64,000 nt of DNA, taken from RYN-428 sp035551995 (GTDB lineage: Bacteria > Planctomycetota > Phycisphaerae > Tepidisphaerales > Tepidisphaeraceae). The stretch spans positions 8,495 through 72,494 of the forward strand of contig DASZME010000035.1 in assembly GCA_035551995.1 (NCBI GenBank), given 5' to 3'. Below the pieces are notes generated by a model, which saw only the letters and a list, made by a program, of their open reading frames with translations, searched no databases and was not told the DNA's origin. Shown here one piece after another: positions 43,771 to 52,010 of this stretch; the first letter of the stretch is position 1, and every line of letters starts with the position of its first letter. Made by a program: the position numbers and the translations under genes.

Positions 43771-44049
43771 ATGGCTCGTGATAATGAACGTCGTGACCGC
43801 AAGGACAAGACTGAAAAATTTCAGACTTTCAACCGGCCCAAACTGAAAATCGCCCGCACCAGCGCGTCGGGCAAAACCTACATCGATTACAAGGATACCG
43901 AATCGCTGAAAAAAATGATCAGCGGCAACGGCAAAATCCTCTCGCGCAAGCGCACCGGCGCCACCGCGATGGAACAACGCATGATCGCCCGTGCCGTCAA
44001 GCGCGCCCGATTCCTCGCGTTGCTCCCGTACGTCAGCGCGGCAGGCTGA
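43771..44049 (+). CDS. rpsR: 30S ribosomal protein S18
   Basis: 92 residues with GCGGAGAG before the ATG. The family core is clear: 'YIDYKDTESLKKMISGNGKI' followed by 'LSRKRTGATAMEQRMIARAV' and 'KRARFLALLPYV'. It has the long basic N-terminal extension seen in several phyla ('DKTEKFQTFNRPKL'). S18 sits on the 30S platform with S6. The usual neighbours rpsF, ssb and rplI are not present; instead a strong terminator follows. Confidence 0.96.
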   Translation: MARDNERRDRKDKTEKFQTFNRPKLKIARTSASGKTYIDYKDTESLKKMISGNGKILSRKRTGATAMEQRMIARAVKRARFLALLPYVSAAG

Positions 44050-44180
44050 TCGCAGGACGTAAACCGCGATATTTCTCGATAAGCCGTAGCGTCTATCCGT
44101 TGAGCGGTTCCGCTCGGCGGTTTTTCCACGACCAGCGCTAATTGCCCACAACGCGAGAAATCCGTAGGTTCCGAAATTCC

Positions 44181-44212
44181 AAAACGCCCGATCCACACGG
44201 ATCGGGCGTTTT
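44181..44212. terminator. Rho-independent terminator after rpsR (bidirectional)
   Basis: AAAACGCCCGATCC-ACAC-GGATCGGGCGTTTT: perfect 14-bp inverted repeat with T-runs on both strands. It ends the rpsR transcript and can also serve the convergent PQQ-propeller gene. Confidence 0.95.
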
Positions 44213-44342
44213 GGCGCGCTCCGCGCCGCCGCCGCCGCGCCGAGCTGCATAACTTAAGCCGGGAAGGGTCGGGTCAATGTTTCGACCGCGGATTGCGCGG
44301 AATAGTCGCGGATCATGCGGCCAGACGATGGGCGGTCAACCG

Positions 44343-45629
44343 TCACTTCGCGTTCAGCTCCAGACAGGCGCCTTCCTTGGTACTGCGAACGTAGAGGCGG
44401 CCGTCGCTTAGGGCCGGCGTGGACCAGCATTTTCCGGTTACGGCCTGCGCCCGGCTGATTTCCGCGTAACCCGTCGGCGTCGCCTGGACAGCAACGATCT
44501 GGCCGTCGTCGGTCAGGGCGAGCAGTTTATCGCCGGCGAGTATGACCTGCCCGGCGCCAAAACCGGCTTTTTCCCACATCACCTTGCCCGTGGCGACTTC
44601 GACGCATTTGAGCGGGCCGCTGCCATATTCCTTGAAGCTGAACATGCCGTAGAGGTAGCCGTCGTTGTAGACCGGCGTGCTCCAGTGATTGGCGACGGGC
44701 TTATTTCCCGTAAGACGCCAGATCTGAACGGCGGCAAGACCGCCGCCCTCTTTTGTGATTTTGCAGGCGCCGGACCCGACGTTGTACCCGGCGGCGCAAT
44801 AAACGATATCGCCGCAGATCACCGGCGAGGCGGCGGTCGAAGTGCTGTACTTAAACGGATATTTCCACAGTTCCTTCCCCGAATCGGGCGCCACCGACAC
44901 CAAGCCGCTTTGGGTAAAGAAGACGACTTGGCGGACCCCGAGAATCGTGCCGATCACGGGAGTGGCCTGGGTGATTTTTTCCGTACCGCTTTTCCATGCG
45001 ACCGCGCCGCTCTTTTTGTTGAAAGCGATGAACGATTCGCCCGCGCCGCCGGCGGCGACATAAAGCAGATCGCCGTCGATCAGGGGAGAAGCCGCATTTT
45101 TCCACGTGATATTTTTGCCGCCGAAATCTTTGACCAGGTCTTTCGTCCAGACTTGCTTGCCCGATTTTGCATCGAGGCAGTCGAGCACCAGTTCCGACGA
45201 GAGCACATAGACTTTGCCGTCGCTGATGACCGGGGTTGAGCGGGGGCCGTCGCCTCCCTTGTTATTTTTCGCGCCCGAGTCGCCGCCCCCTTGATATTTG
45301 GACTCACCAACATCGACCGCCCAGAGTTCCTTGCCGGTGGCGGCGTCGAGCGCGATGCAGAATTCCCGCGGCGACCCGTTGGCCTCGCGGCCGACTTGGG
45401 TGAACGCTTCGCCGTCGCCGACGCTGAAGGAGCTAAAGCCGTTGGTCGTCGGCGCCGTCCAGAGAATCTTCGGGCCACCGGCCGGCCAGGGAAGCTTCAA
45501 GGTTTCGGTCGAGATGCCGTCGTGCGTCGGTCCGCGGTATTGCGGCCAGTCCGACGCAATCGCGGGGGAATGGATCAGTGCGCAAGCGCAGAACGTCGAA
45601 AGGGCGAGATATTGAAAAAATCGGGTCAT
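44343..45629 (-). CDS. Secreted PQQ-like (BamB-type) beta-propeller protein
   Basis: 428 residues with a signal (~1-25). 'DWPQYRGPTHDGIST' begins the mature part, typical of planctomycete PQQ-binding-like proteins. Propeller blades have 'DAATGKELWAVDVG', 'DAKSGKQVWTKDLV', 'PDSGKELWKYPF' and 'VEVATGKVMWEKAG' (the A-x-x-G-x-x-x-W blade signature). No catalytic domain is present; such proteins are usually periplasmic. It forms a convergent pair with rpsR and lies upstream of a similar gene at 46455. Confidence 0.9.
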   Translation of the reverse strand: MTRFFQYLALSTFCACALIHSPAIASDWPQYRGPTHDGISTETLKLPWPAGGPKILWTAPTTNGFSSFSVGDGEAFTQVGREANGSPREFCIALDAATGKELWAVDVGESKYQGGGDSGAKNNKGGDGPRSTPVISDGKVYVLSSELVLDCLDAKSGKQVWTKDLVKDFGGKNITWKNAASPLIDGDLLYVAAGGAGESFIAFNKKSGAVAWKSGTEKITQATPVIGTILGVRQVVFFTQSGLVSVAPDSGKELWKYPFKYSTSTAASPVICGDIVYCAAGYNVGSGACKITKEGGGLAAVQIWRLTGNKPVANHWSTPVYNDGYLYGMFSFKEYGSGPLKCVEVATGKVMWEKAGFGAGQVILAGDKLLALTDDGQIVAVQATPTGYAEISRAQAVTGKCWSTPALSDGRLYVRSTKEGACLELNAK

Positions 45630-45724
45630 GAATCGTTTCCTTTAGTGTATTGCTTATTTTTGATAGTCGCACGGTCACGCGCCCAAAGGCACGTCGCATC
45701 GATGCGCGCAATTCATTCAAAACA

Positions 45725-46342
45725 TTACGCTCCGGTCGCGGGCTGGAGGCCGACTGTTTTCGTCGGCGAAATTGAGCGTGATTCTTTCTCGCCGGGATTT
45801 TCACGCGGCGCTTCGCCGATCGCTTCTTTTCCGAGAACGTAGCCGGCGAGAGTGCCCAACAAGCCCATCATCGGCGCGATTTGGCGCTCGTCATAGCCGG
45901 CGCCGATCAGAAACAACCCGGATGTCACCACGAGCGCCAACGCCATAATTTTGTAAGGCCAGGTTCTGCCGTTGGGTAATTGCGGCCTTGTCATCAGAAA
46001 ACCCAGAAAACCGAATATCAGCAATCCAAACACAAGTGCCCAGATCCCGTTAGTCCCGACATACCACGGGATGCTCTGTCCGTTTTTCCCGTCTGTTGTT
46101 TTCGGGGTCGCTTCATCCGAATTCAGAAGATGGGTGACTGCCGCGGCGAGATTTCTTGCGGCGGCTTTCGTGGCGACCGCTTCGGACGGCGCCGCATCGA
46201 TTTGCCAATATCGCGGCACGCCTTCCGTGACTGGAACACCGCTCGTCGACGGGCGTGAATTTTCCGGCGACTGACAGGATATCTGGCAGGCGATCATGGC
46301 CAAGCAGGCTGCGATGAAAATGAGACTCGACTTGCAGCTCAT
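45725..46342 (-). CDS. Hypothetical membrane lipoprotein
   Basis: 205 residues, not recognised. N-terminus has a lipoprotein-like signal with a possible lipobox 'QISCQS' near Cys24 ('CLAMIACQISCQS'). After a polar stretch there are three hydrophobic helices (~96-112, 130-145, 155-172). It lies between two PQQ-propeller genes on the same strand (gap 95 and 112 bases) and may share their role. No family can be assigned. Confidence 0.55.
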   Translation of the reverse strand: MSCKSSLIFIAACLAMIACQISCQSPENSRPSTSGVPVTEGVPRYWQIDAAPSEAVATKAAARNLAAAVTHLLNSDEATPKTTDGKNGQSIPWYVGTNGIWALVFGLLIFGFLGFLMTRPQLPNGRTWPYKIMALALVVTSGLFLIGAGYDERQIAPMMGLLGTLAGYVLGKEAIGEAPRENPGEKESRSISPTKTVGLQPATGA

Positions 46343-46454
46343 GTACGTTTCCCGACTTTCACGAGTTCCGATTCAAGTACGTCAGCGAATGCGAACTACA
46401 TTCGGCAACGGTTGCCGCGAAAAGCACGGACGCGCCAGCGACTCGAAAGAGGGT

Positions 46455-47720
46455 CTAATTTGAATCGATCATCGCCTGCCCGCCGATTCCCTTGATGGCG
46501 AACAGATGCGTAAGCGTCCGGATATACATCCGGCCGCCGGAAATTGCGATGGTCGCCTGACACTTGTCATTCAGCGCCGTCTGGCCGAGCAGCTGAAATT
46601 TTTCACCCGCCGAAATAGCCACCACTTCCCCTTTTTTCGTCACGTTAAAAAGAACCTCGCCCGCGCAGACCGGCGAACTGTAATAGCTGCCCGGCACATG
46701 GTCCTGCCAAATCGTTTTACCCGTGGCCGCGTCGGCGCACGTCACCATGCCGCGATCGCTCCAATAAAAAAGCCGATCGCCCCTGGCGAGAGGCGTCGGA
46801 ACGTAGGGCGTTTCGCTTCGGATTTTCCACGCGATTTTCGCCGACCCGTCGGCGCCGGGGCGGACGGCGTTGAGAAAGTGCCCGCCGGGGCCTTCGCCGC
46901 AGGTGGCGAATATCAGCCCGTCGCCGACCGTCGGCGATCCCACCGTGCGCGAATCGAAAATACCGGCGGCCTGCCAGACTACTTTACCGGTTTTGGGGTC
47001 GATGCCGGTCATTCCCTCGGCCTGGCTCGTGATGACCACCTGATCCGGACCGGATTGCGGATGAAAGACAACAGGAGTGGCGGCGGAAAATTTCGCCGTC
47101 TTGCGCGGCGTTTTCCAGATAATTTTCCCCGTAGCGCGATCGACGCCAAAGACGAAACTCGAACCGGCGCCTTCCTGGTCGTCGCCGAGAACGACTACGT
47201 CGCCGACCACGATCGGCGAATTTCCGCCGCCGTGCTGGCTGATGAACGCGCCAAGGTCGATCTTCCACGCGTCGGCGCCTTTGTGGTCGAGCGCCATCAG
47301 CGTGAATTCTTCCGGCGCGTTCCAGCAGACATAAACGCGATCGGCGTCGACGGCGGGCGTGGCCGACGTGTAGCTGTTATCGCCGTGCTTGCGATACGCG
47401 CCGAACGGAAACTCTCGCTTCCAGAGAAGGCTCCCGTCTTTGGCGCTCAGGCACGCGACGATTCGATGCGCCAAGGCTTCGTCGGTGGACGTGATGAAAA
47501 TCTTGTCGCCCCAGATAACCGGCGAAGAATGTCCCGTGCCGGGCAACGCGACGTTCCACGCGATATCATGTTCGGTGAACTTGGCGGGGAAGGTGGATTC
47601 GCTGATTCCCGAACCATTTGGGCCGCGAAATCGGATCCATTCCTGCCCGCGGGCATTGGCCGTCGCGAGAAACAGCGATATTCCGACGAACAATGTCAGC
47701 GGGCGAGAAATGCATTTCAT
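46455..47720 (-). CDS. Secreted PQQ-like (BamB-type) beta-propeller protein
   Basis: 421 residues, signal ~1-24 ('LTLFVGISLFLATANA'). 'EWIRFRGPNGSGISES' starts the mature chain, close to the 'DWPQYRGPTHDG' of the gene at 44343. Blade motifs: 'SAKDGSLLWKREFP', 'DRATGKIIWKTPRK', 'DPKTGKVVWQAAG' and 'DAATGKTIWQDHVP'. It is probably a periplasmic scaffold or binding protein; no redox centre can be proved. Divergent from the LOG gene. Confidence 0.9.
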   Translation of the reverse strand: MKCISRPLTLFVGISLFLATANARGQEWIRFRGPNGSGISESTFPAKFTEHDIAWNVALPGTGHSSPVIWGDKIFITSTDEALAHRIVACLSAKDGSLLWKREFPFGAYRKHGDNSYTSATPAVDADRVYVCWNAPEEFTLMALDHKGADAWKIDLGAFISQHGGGNSPIVVGDVVVLGDDQEGAGSSFVFGVDRATGKIIWKTPRKTAKFSAATPVVFHPQSGPDQVVITSQAEGMTGIDPKTGKVVWQAAGIFDSRTVGSPTVGDGLIFATCGEGPGGHFLNAVRPGADGSAKIAWKIRSETPYVPTPLARGDRLFYWSDRGMVTCADAATGKTIWQDHVPGSYYSSPVCAGEVLFNVTKKGEVVAISAGEKFQLLGQTALNDKCQATIAISGGRMYIRTLTHLFAIKGIGGQAMIDSN

Positions 47721-47866
47721 CGGGCATCCTTCCGGAATTCTTAAACGGGCAATCTACCTACGCTACAGAGTCGAGTGGAAAATCCAAGAGCCTATCCCTA
47801 CATTTACCGGCGGCCAGCGGAGGCGTTTATCGATATTCATCGCCCTCGCGGCGCCGCCGACGCACC

Positions 47867-48706
47867 ATGAGCAAATCACCCCTCTACTGCCCCGATGCCC
47901 GCGTTCCGGCCGACCAGCGAACCACCGAAAGCTGGCGAATCTTCCGCATCATGGCGGAGTTCGTCGAAGGATTCGAAACGCTCGCGCCGCTCGGGAAAGC
48001 CGTCACGATCTTCGGCAGCGCCCGCACCCGCCCCGACGATCCGATGTACAAAGCCGCCGAGGAAACCGCGCGCCTTCTCGCCAGGGAAAAGTTCGCCGTC
48101 ATCACCGGCGGCGGGCCTGGCATCATGGAAGCGGGGAACAAGGGCGCCTCCGAAGCCGGCGGAGTTTCCGTCGGCTGCAACATCTCGCTTCCGCACGAGC
48201 AGCAATCGAATAAATACGCGAGTATCAGCCTCGATTTCCACTACTTCTACGCCCGCAAGGTCATGTTCGTGAAGTATGCGTCGGCCTTCATCTGCTTTCC
48301 CGGAGGTTACGGAACCCTCGACGAGTTTTTCGAAACCGTCACCCTCATGCAAACCACCAAGACCGCCGCCCGGCCTGTTTTACTGTTCGGCAAGTCTTAT
48401 TGGACGGGCTTGATCGACTGGATGCATCAAACACTGGAGCCGCACTTCATCGATGGCGAAGATTTGGATATCTTCCGTATCGTTGACACGCCCGGAGAAG
48501 CGGTGAAGCAAATTAAGAAAGGCTTGAAGCACGAATGGTGGGGACCAAGCAACGCCGAGCTAAAGCGATCGATCGCGCATGGCCACGAGGGCAGTCCGCT
48601 TTCGTCCGCCGCCACCGCAAGCAGCGGCGAAGGAACGCGATACGGCCAGCGTCCCAAACCATCGCCAAAAAAGCACGCCGATCCGCCGAAGAAGCCGCAG
48701 CAGTGA
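47867..48706 (+). CDS. LOG family (TIGR00730) Rossmann-fold nucleotide phosphoribohydrolase
   Basis: 279 residues from ATG 47867. The LOG signatures are complete: 'VITGGGPGIMEAGNKGA' (~86-102; G-G-G-x-G-x-M-E) and 'FICFPGGYGTLDEFFETVTL' (~145-164; P-G-G-x-G-T-x-x-E). Family members cleave nucleoside 5'-monophosphates (AMP or cytokinin-type) to base and ribose phosphate. The C-terminal ~50 residues are polar, Lys/Pro-rich and probably disordered, an unusual extension. No operon partner is evident. Confidence 0.92.
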   Translation: MSKSPLYCPDARVPADQRTTESWRIFRIMAEFVEGFETLAPLGKAVTIFGSARTRPDDPMYKAAEETARLLAREKFAVITGGGPGIMEAGNKGASEAGGVSVGCNISLPHEQQSNKYASISLDFHYFYARKVMFVKYASAFICFPGGYGTLDEFFETVTLMQTTKTAARPVLLFGKSYWTGLIDWMHQTLEPHFIDGEDLDIFRIVDTPGEAVKQIKKGLKHEWWGPSNAELKRSIAHGHEGSPLSSAATASSGEGTRYGQRPKPSPKKHADPPKKPQQ

Positions 48707-48853
48707 GGAGGGATCGGGATGCGTCCCATCCGGTTCCGCTAAAGCGTCCAGCGATTTGCCGCGTGGAAGTTCTGAAATCCTAAGCGAACCTTTGCGTTAC
48801 GGTAGCGGGGTCTTAATTGCATTTACCCCGATCCGTCGCCATGATTCGGCCCG

Positions 48854-50188
48854 ATGCTCACCGAAGGCGCCAGCGAATTTCCCGCCCCGGCTTCTCCCGC
48901 GCGTGGAGCGCGGTCAGCGCTCACGCTTTTGCTCCTCATCAACCTCTTTAACTACATCGACCGCTATGTCCTGGCGGCCGTCGAGCCGGCGATTCAGAAG
49001 GATTTTTTCCCAAAAAATCCCCCGAACGCCGAGGCGTTGATGGGATTGCTCGCGACGGCGTTCATCGTCTCGTACATGATCACCGCGCCGATCTTCGGCT
49101 GGCTTGCCGACCGCGGGAGCCGCTGGCTCATCATCGGCGCCAGCGTGCTTGTCTGGAGCCTGGCCACGGGAGCTTCGGGGCTCTCCGGAATCTTCGGCGG
49201 ATTTGCGCTGCTGTTCATCACCCGCCTGTTCGTCGGCATCGGCGAAGGGGGTTACGGGCCCGCGGCGCCGACGCTGTTGTCGGATTATTTTCCGATCGCC
49301 CATCGCGGCATCGTGCTGTCTTGCTTTTACCTGGCCATCCCGGTCGGCAGCGCGCTCGGCTTTGTCATCGGCGGAAAAATCGCCGACTATTTTCACAGCT
49401 GGCATGCCGCCTTTTACGCGGTCGTCATTCCCGGTTTGCTGATGGGGATCGCCTGTTTTTTTTTCCGCGACCCGCCGCGCGGACAGGCCGACGGCGCTCA
49501 CGGGCCGCCGCGCCTTGGTTCCCTCCATGATTACATGGCTCTGCTCCGCAACCGGTCCTACGTCCTGAACTCCCTTGGCATGACCGCCATGACCTTCGCC
49601 ATCGGCGGGATTTCATTTTGGATACCCAAGTATCTGGTGGACCGGGGAAACGCCGGCACGCTGGCGGAAGTCAATTACAAGTTCGGCCTGATCACCGTCG
49701 TCGCCGGTTTCCTCGCGACGCTGCTCGGCGGTTTGGTCGGCGATTTCGTGCAAAAATGGTTCGCCAGTTCATACCTCCTCGTCTCCGGCATCGCGATGTT
49801 CATCGCCTGCCCGTTTGTCCTGAAGATGCTCGACGCGCCGTTTCCGCTGGCATGGGTCTATCTCGGGCTCGCGATTTTTTTCATGTTCTTCAACACCGGC
49901 CCGACCAATACCGCCCTGGCGAACGTGAGCCATCCCTCCGTCCGCGCGACCGCGTTCGCGTTAAACATTTTGATCATCCACGCCCTGGGCGACGCGGCGG
50001 CGCCGCCGATCCTCGGGAAGATCGCCCACGTCGCCGGGTGGAACAGGGCGTTTCAGCTGGTCGCCGCCATGATGGCTCTGGCCGGCGTCTTCTGGATTTG
50101 GGGATCGTTTTATCTCGCCCGCGATACGCAAGCCGCCAGCCGCGACGTGGCTCCGGGCGGATTTCCCGTGATCCCGCCGATGGGATAG
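48854..50188 (+). CDS. MFS transporter (spinster-like)
   Basis: 444 residues with twelve predicted helices. 'LLLINLFNYIDRYVLAAVEP' is the first helix with the N-Y-x-D-R motif seen in spinster-like MFS proteins. Then 'GWLADRGSRWLIIGASVLVW' (loop 2-3 motif A: G-x-L-x-D-R-x-x-R-R-like), 'LFVGIGEGGYGPAAPTLLSD' (motif C-like) and 'GGLVGDFVQKWF' in the second half. Secondary transporter in the inner membrane; substrate unknown. Confidence 0.88.
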   Translation: MLTEGASEFPAPASPARGARSALTLLLLINLFNYIDRYVLAAVEPAIQKDFFPKNPPNAEALMGLLATAFIVSYMITAPIFGWLADRGSRWLIIGASVLVWSLATGASGLSGIFGGFALLFITRLFVGIGEGGYGPAAPTLLSDYFPIAHRGIVLSCFYLAIPVGSALGFVIGGKIADYFHSWHAAFYAVVIPGLLMGIACFFFRDPPRGQADGAHGPPRLGSLHDYMALLRNRSYVLNSLGMTAMTFAIGGISFWIPKYLVDRGNAGTLAEVNYKFGLITVVAGFLATLLGGLVGDFVQKWFASSYLLVSGIAMFIACPFVLKMLDAPFPLAWVYLGLAIFFMFFNTGPTNTALANVSHPSVRATAFALNILIIHALGDAAAPPILGKIAHVAGWNRAFQLVAAMMALAGVFWIWGSFYLARDTQAASRDVAPGGFPVIPPMG

Positions 50189-50314
50189 AATCAATTCGAG
50201 TCCACGAGGATCGGACGGCCGAAGATGTCGTGGCAAAGCTGTTTTGCCTGTGAGATTGATGCGGACAATGGCCGTGCGGTTATCGGAAAGTACACAAACC
50301 AGGAGAGAAGTTCG

Positions 50315-50731
50315 ATGGTCCAAATGCAAATTGCCTACGAAGGAAACCTCCGAACGACGATCGTGCACGAGCCGTCCGGCGCCCGCCTGATCACCGATGC
50401 TCCAAAGGACAATCAGGGCGAAGGCCAGAGTTTTTCGCCGACCGATCTGGTCGCTTCCGCGCTCGGCTCATGCATGTTGACGATCATGGGGATCGCCGCC
50501 CGCAATTTCAAGATTGACCTCGCCGGCGCGACCGTGCGCGTGCAAAAAGAGATGGTCACAAGCCCCATCCGGCGGATCGGAAAATTGACGGTCGATATCA
50601 CGGTGCCGGGTAAAACCACCGTGGAACAACAACATAAACTTCGCGACGCGGCAATGCATTGTCCCGTGCATAAGAGCCTGCATCCGGACGTGCAAACGCC
50701 GGTGACGTTTCACTTCGCGCCGGAGGAATAA
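50315..50731 (+). CDS. OsmC family protein
   Basis: 138 residues from ATG 50315 with AGGAGAGAAG before it. The two redox-type cysteines are present: 'LVASALGSCMLTIM' (Cys ~52) and 'AMHCPVHKSLHP' (Cys ~116), the pattern of OsmC/Ohr peroxidase-fold proteins. The central 'KIDLAGATVRVQKEM' helix-strand and 'PGKTTVEQQHKLRD' are typical. They reduce organic hydroperoxides or act in stress response. Standing alone after the MFS gene; no regulator nearby. Confidence 0.9.
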   Translation: MVQMQIAYEGNLRTTIVHEPSGARLITDAPKDNQGEGQSFSPTDLVASALGSCMLTIMGIAARNFKIDLAGATVRVQKEMVTSPIRRIGKLTVDITVPGKTTVEQQHKLRDAAMHCPVHKSLHPDVQTPVTFHFAPEE

Positions 50732-50742
50732 GGCGTGGGGAA

Positions 50743-50871
50743 AATAAGTTGCCAGTTGTTAGTTGCCAGTTATCAGTTACCGGTAAATATATCGAAGATC
50801 AGAATTGTCTTTGCATTTACTGATAACTGACAACTCGCAACTAACAACCAACTAACAACTGGCAACTTATT
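50743..50871. repeat. Inverted AGTTGNN heptamer arrays
   Basis: The left arm (50743-50765) and right arm (50849-50871) are perfect 23-base reverse complements. Both consist of AGTTGCC/AGTTGTT-type 7-mers (right arm as AACAACT/GGCAACT). Between them are further heptamers and about 35 bases of A/T-rich DNA. The same units occur at 37939-38018. Confidence 0.8.
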
Positions 50872-50874
50872 AAC

Positions 50875-51000
50875 CTATTCTCTCTTCTGCGAAAAAATCC
50901 ACTCCAGCAACCCCGGCTCATGATACGCCGGCGTCCAGTTCGCGTGTCCCACGCTGGCGAATTCGGTGTAGCCATTGTTGATCTCTGAAAATATGTGAAG
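50875..51000 (-). pseudogene. C-terminal remnant of a secreted alpha/beta hydrolase-type enzyme
   Basis: About 41 codons ending in a natural stop: 'FASVGHANWTPAYHEPGLLE' then 'WIFSQKRE'. This resembles the 'GVGHNxWDxAYxDPELYxWL' end of prolyl-oligopeptidase-type or LpqC/PHB-depolymerase-like hydrolases, including the catalytic His. An in-frame stop lies just before it (51003-51001), and the rest of the gene is missing. The toxin-antitoxin region follows immediately, so loss by rearrangement is likely. Confidence 0.65.
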
Positions 51001-51078
51001 CTACGGACAGCGAAGCTGACGTTGACTTCGCATGTTTTACGTACGATACTCAATTTAGTACAATATAAATGAGGCGCC

Positions 51079-51393
51079 ATGATCGCAGCTGAGCACACGC
51101 AGTCCCTTTCCGAATTCCGTAAAAGAGCCGCTGAGACCATTGATCGGCTCAATCAGACCGGTGAGGCCGAAATCCTCACCGTCAACGGTGAAGCCCGTGC
51201 GGTCCTTATGTCTCCGGCCGTATATGACGCGCTCGCGCGTGAGACTCTACACGCTCGCGACGCCGCCGTCATTCGCCGCGCCATTCAGCAATTGAAGGAA
51301 GGGAAAAGTCTGGACGTTGACGAGTTTTTTGACGAGGTGCGGTCACGACTTTTAGCCGTGAAAACGGCACAGGCGAAAGGCACGCACGACTGA
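51079..51393 (+). CDS. Phd/YefM-type antitoxin
   Basis: 104 residues. 'QSLSEFRKRAAETIDRLNQT' and 'AEILTVNGEARAVLMSPAVY' match the Phd/YefM fold (dimer and DNA-binding N-terminus), followed by the toxin-binding helical C-terminus ('IRRAIQQLKEGKSLDVDEFF'). It would repress its own promoter and neutralise a RelE/ParE toxin. The toxin frame follows with a 4-base overlap but has an in-frame stop (next entry). This antitoxin appears intact. Confidence 0.92.
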   Translation: MIAAEHTQSLSEFRKRAAETIDRLNQTGEAEILTVNGEARAVLMSPAVYDALARETLHARDAAVIRRAIQQLKEGKSLDVDEFFDEVRSRLLAVKTAQAKGTHD

Positions 51394-51704
51394 AGCGGCT
51401 GAATGTGAATGTCCCGCAAGACGTGCAGAATCAGATTCTCGAGCAGGTTCTATATATTGCAAGACATTCAGTCGAGAACGCCTTGGCTTGGGAGGATCGA
51501 CTGCGTGCCGCGGTAAAAGGCATCGGCGGTTTATCAGGTCATGCGGTTGACGAGGAAGCCAGCCGCCGCGCCTGAGAGACGGTGCGCAAGCTCGTGTTCG
51601 AAGGAACGTACCTGATCCACTATCGAGTAAACACTACGGACGGCGTCTTCGAGATCGTGAACTTTCGGCATGGTTCACGGTTGCCGCGGATCGGTGAGCC
51701 ATAA
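51390..51704 (+). pseudogene. RelE/ParE-type toxin interrupted by an internal TGA
   Basis: The frame opens about at the antitoxin stop (CTG 51390 or GTG 51405) with 'LNVNVPQDVQNQILEQVLYI', then 'WEDRLRAAVKGIGGLSGHAV'. TGA at 51573-51575 stops it, after which the same frame continues 'ETVRKLVFEGTYLIHYRV' and 'FEIVNFRHGSRLPR'. That is the C-terminal half with the R-K-L and H-Y/F-R-H-G residues of RelE/ParE toxins. One base change (for example CGA or GGA to TGA) explains the stop. The toxin is therefore inactive unless the stop is read through. Confidence 0.88.
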
Positions 51705-52010
51705 ATTTGCAGTTATTACCGCCGCGGCTGCAAATTGAAGCAAAACGGCGACATCCGCTTTTACCAACCGTCGAGCATAGCGAATCGGTGAATTACGGAC
51801 AGCTTCGACGGAGGCGTCCTCAGAGCGAGAGCTCGATTCCAACAAGAAATAATTCGTGCCGTGGTGCTTAGGGCATTTTTCATGTTGGTGAAGCGACCTT
51901 GCGTCGCGAAGAACGCCCCCCAAGGGTGGCCGCTATTAATGATTGCAGAAACGCGCGACGAACTTGACAACTGCTCTAAAAATCGCCGCCTACCACCGCA
52001 ATATGCGATT
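51705..52010. other. Intergenic region between toxin pseudogene and nadA
   Basis: No gene seen. It contains the repeat element at 51860-51945 and otherwise unremarkable DNA. The convergent layout means no promoter is expected for nadA here. Confidence 0.5.
51860..51945. repeat. Palindromic intergenic repeat, sister of the element at 16806
   Basis: Shares CATGTTGGTGAAGCGACCTT, a GCGAC...GTCGC hairpin and the ending GGGTGGCCGCTATTAAT with the 16806 copy in the same order, with several substitutions. Its end motif also matches the GCGGCCCCGC family. Confidence 0.6.
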
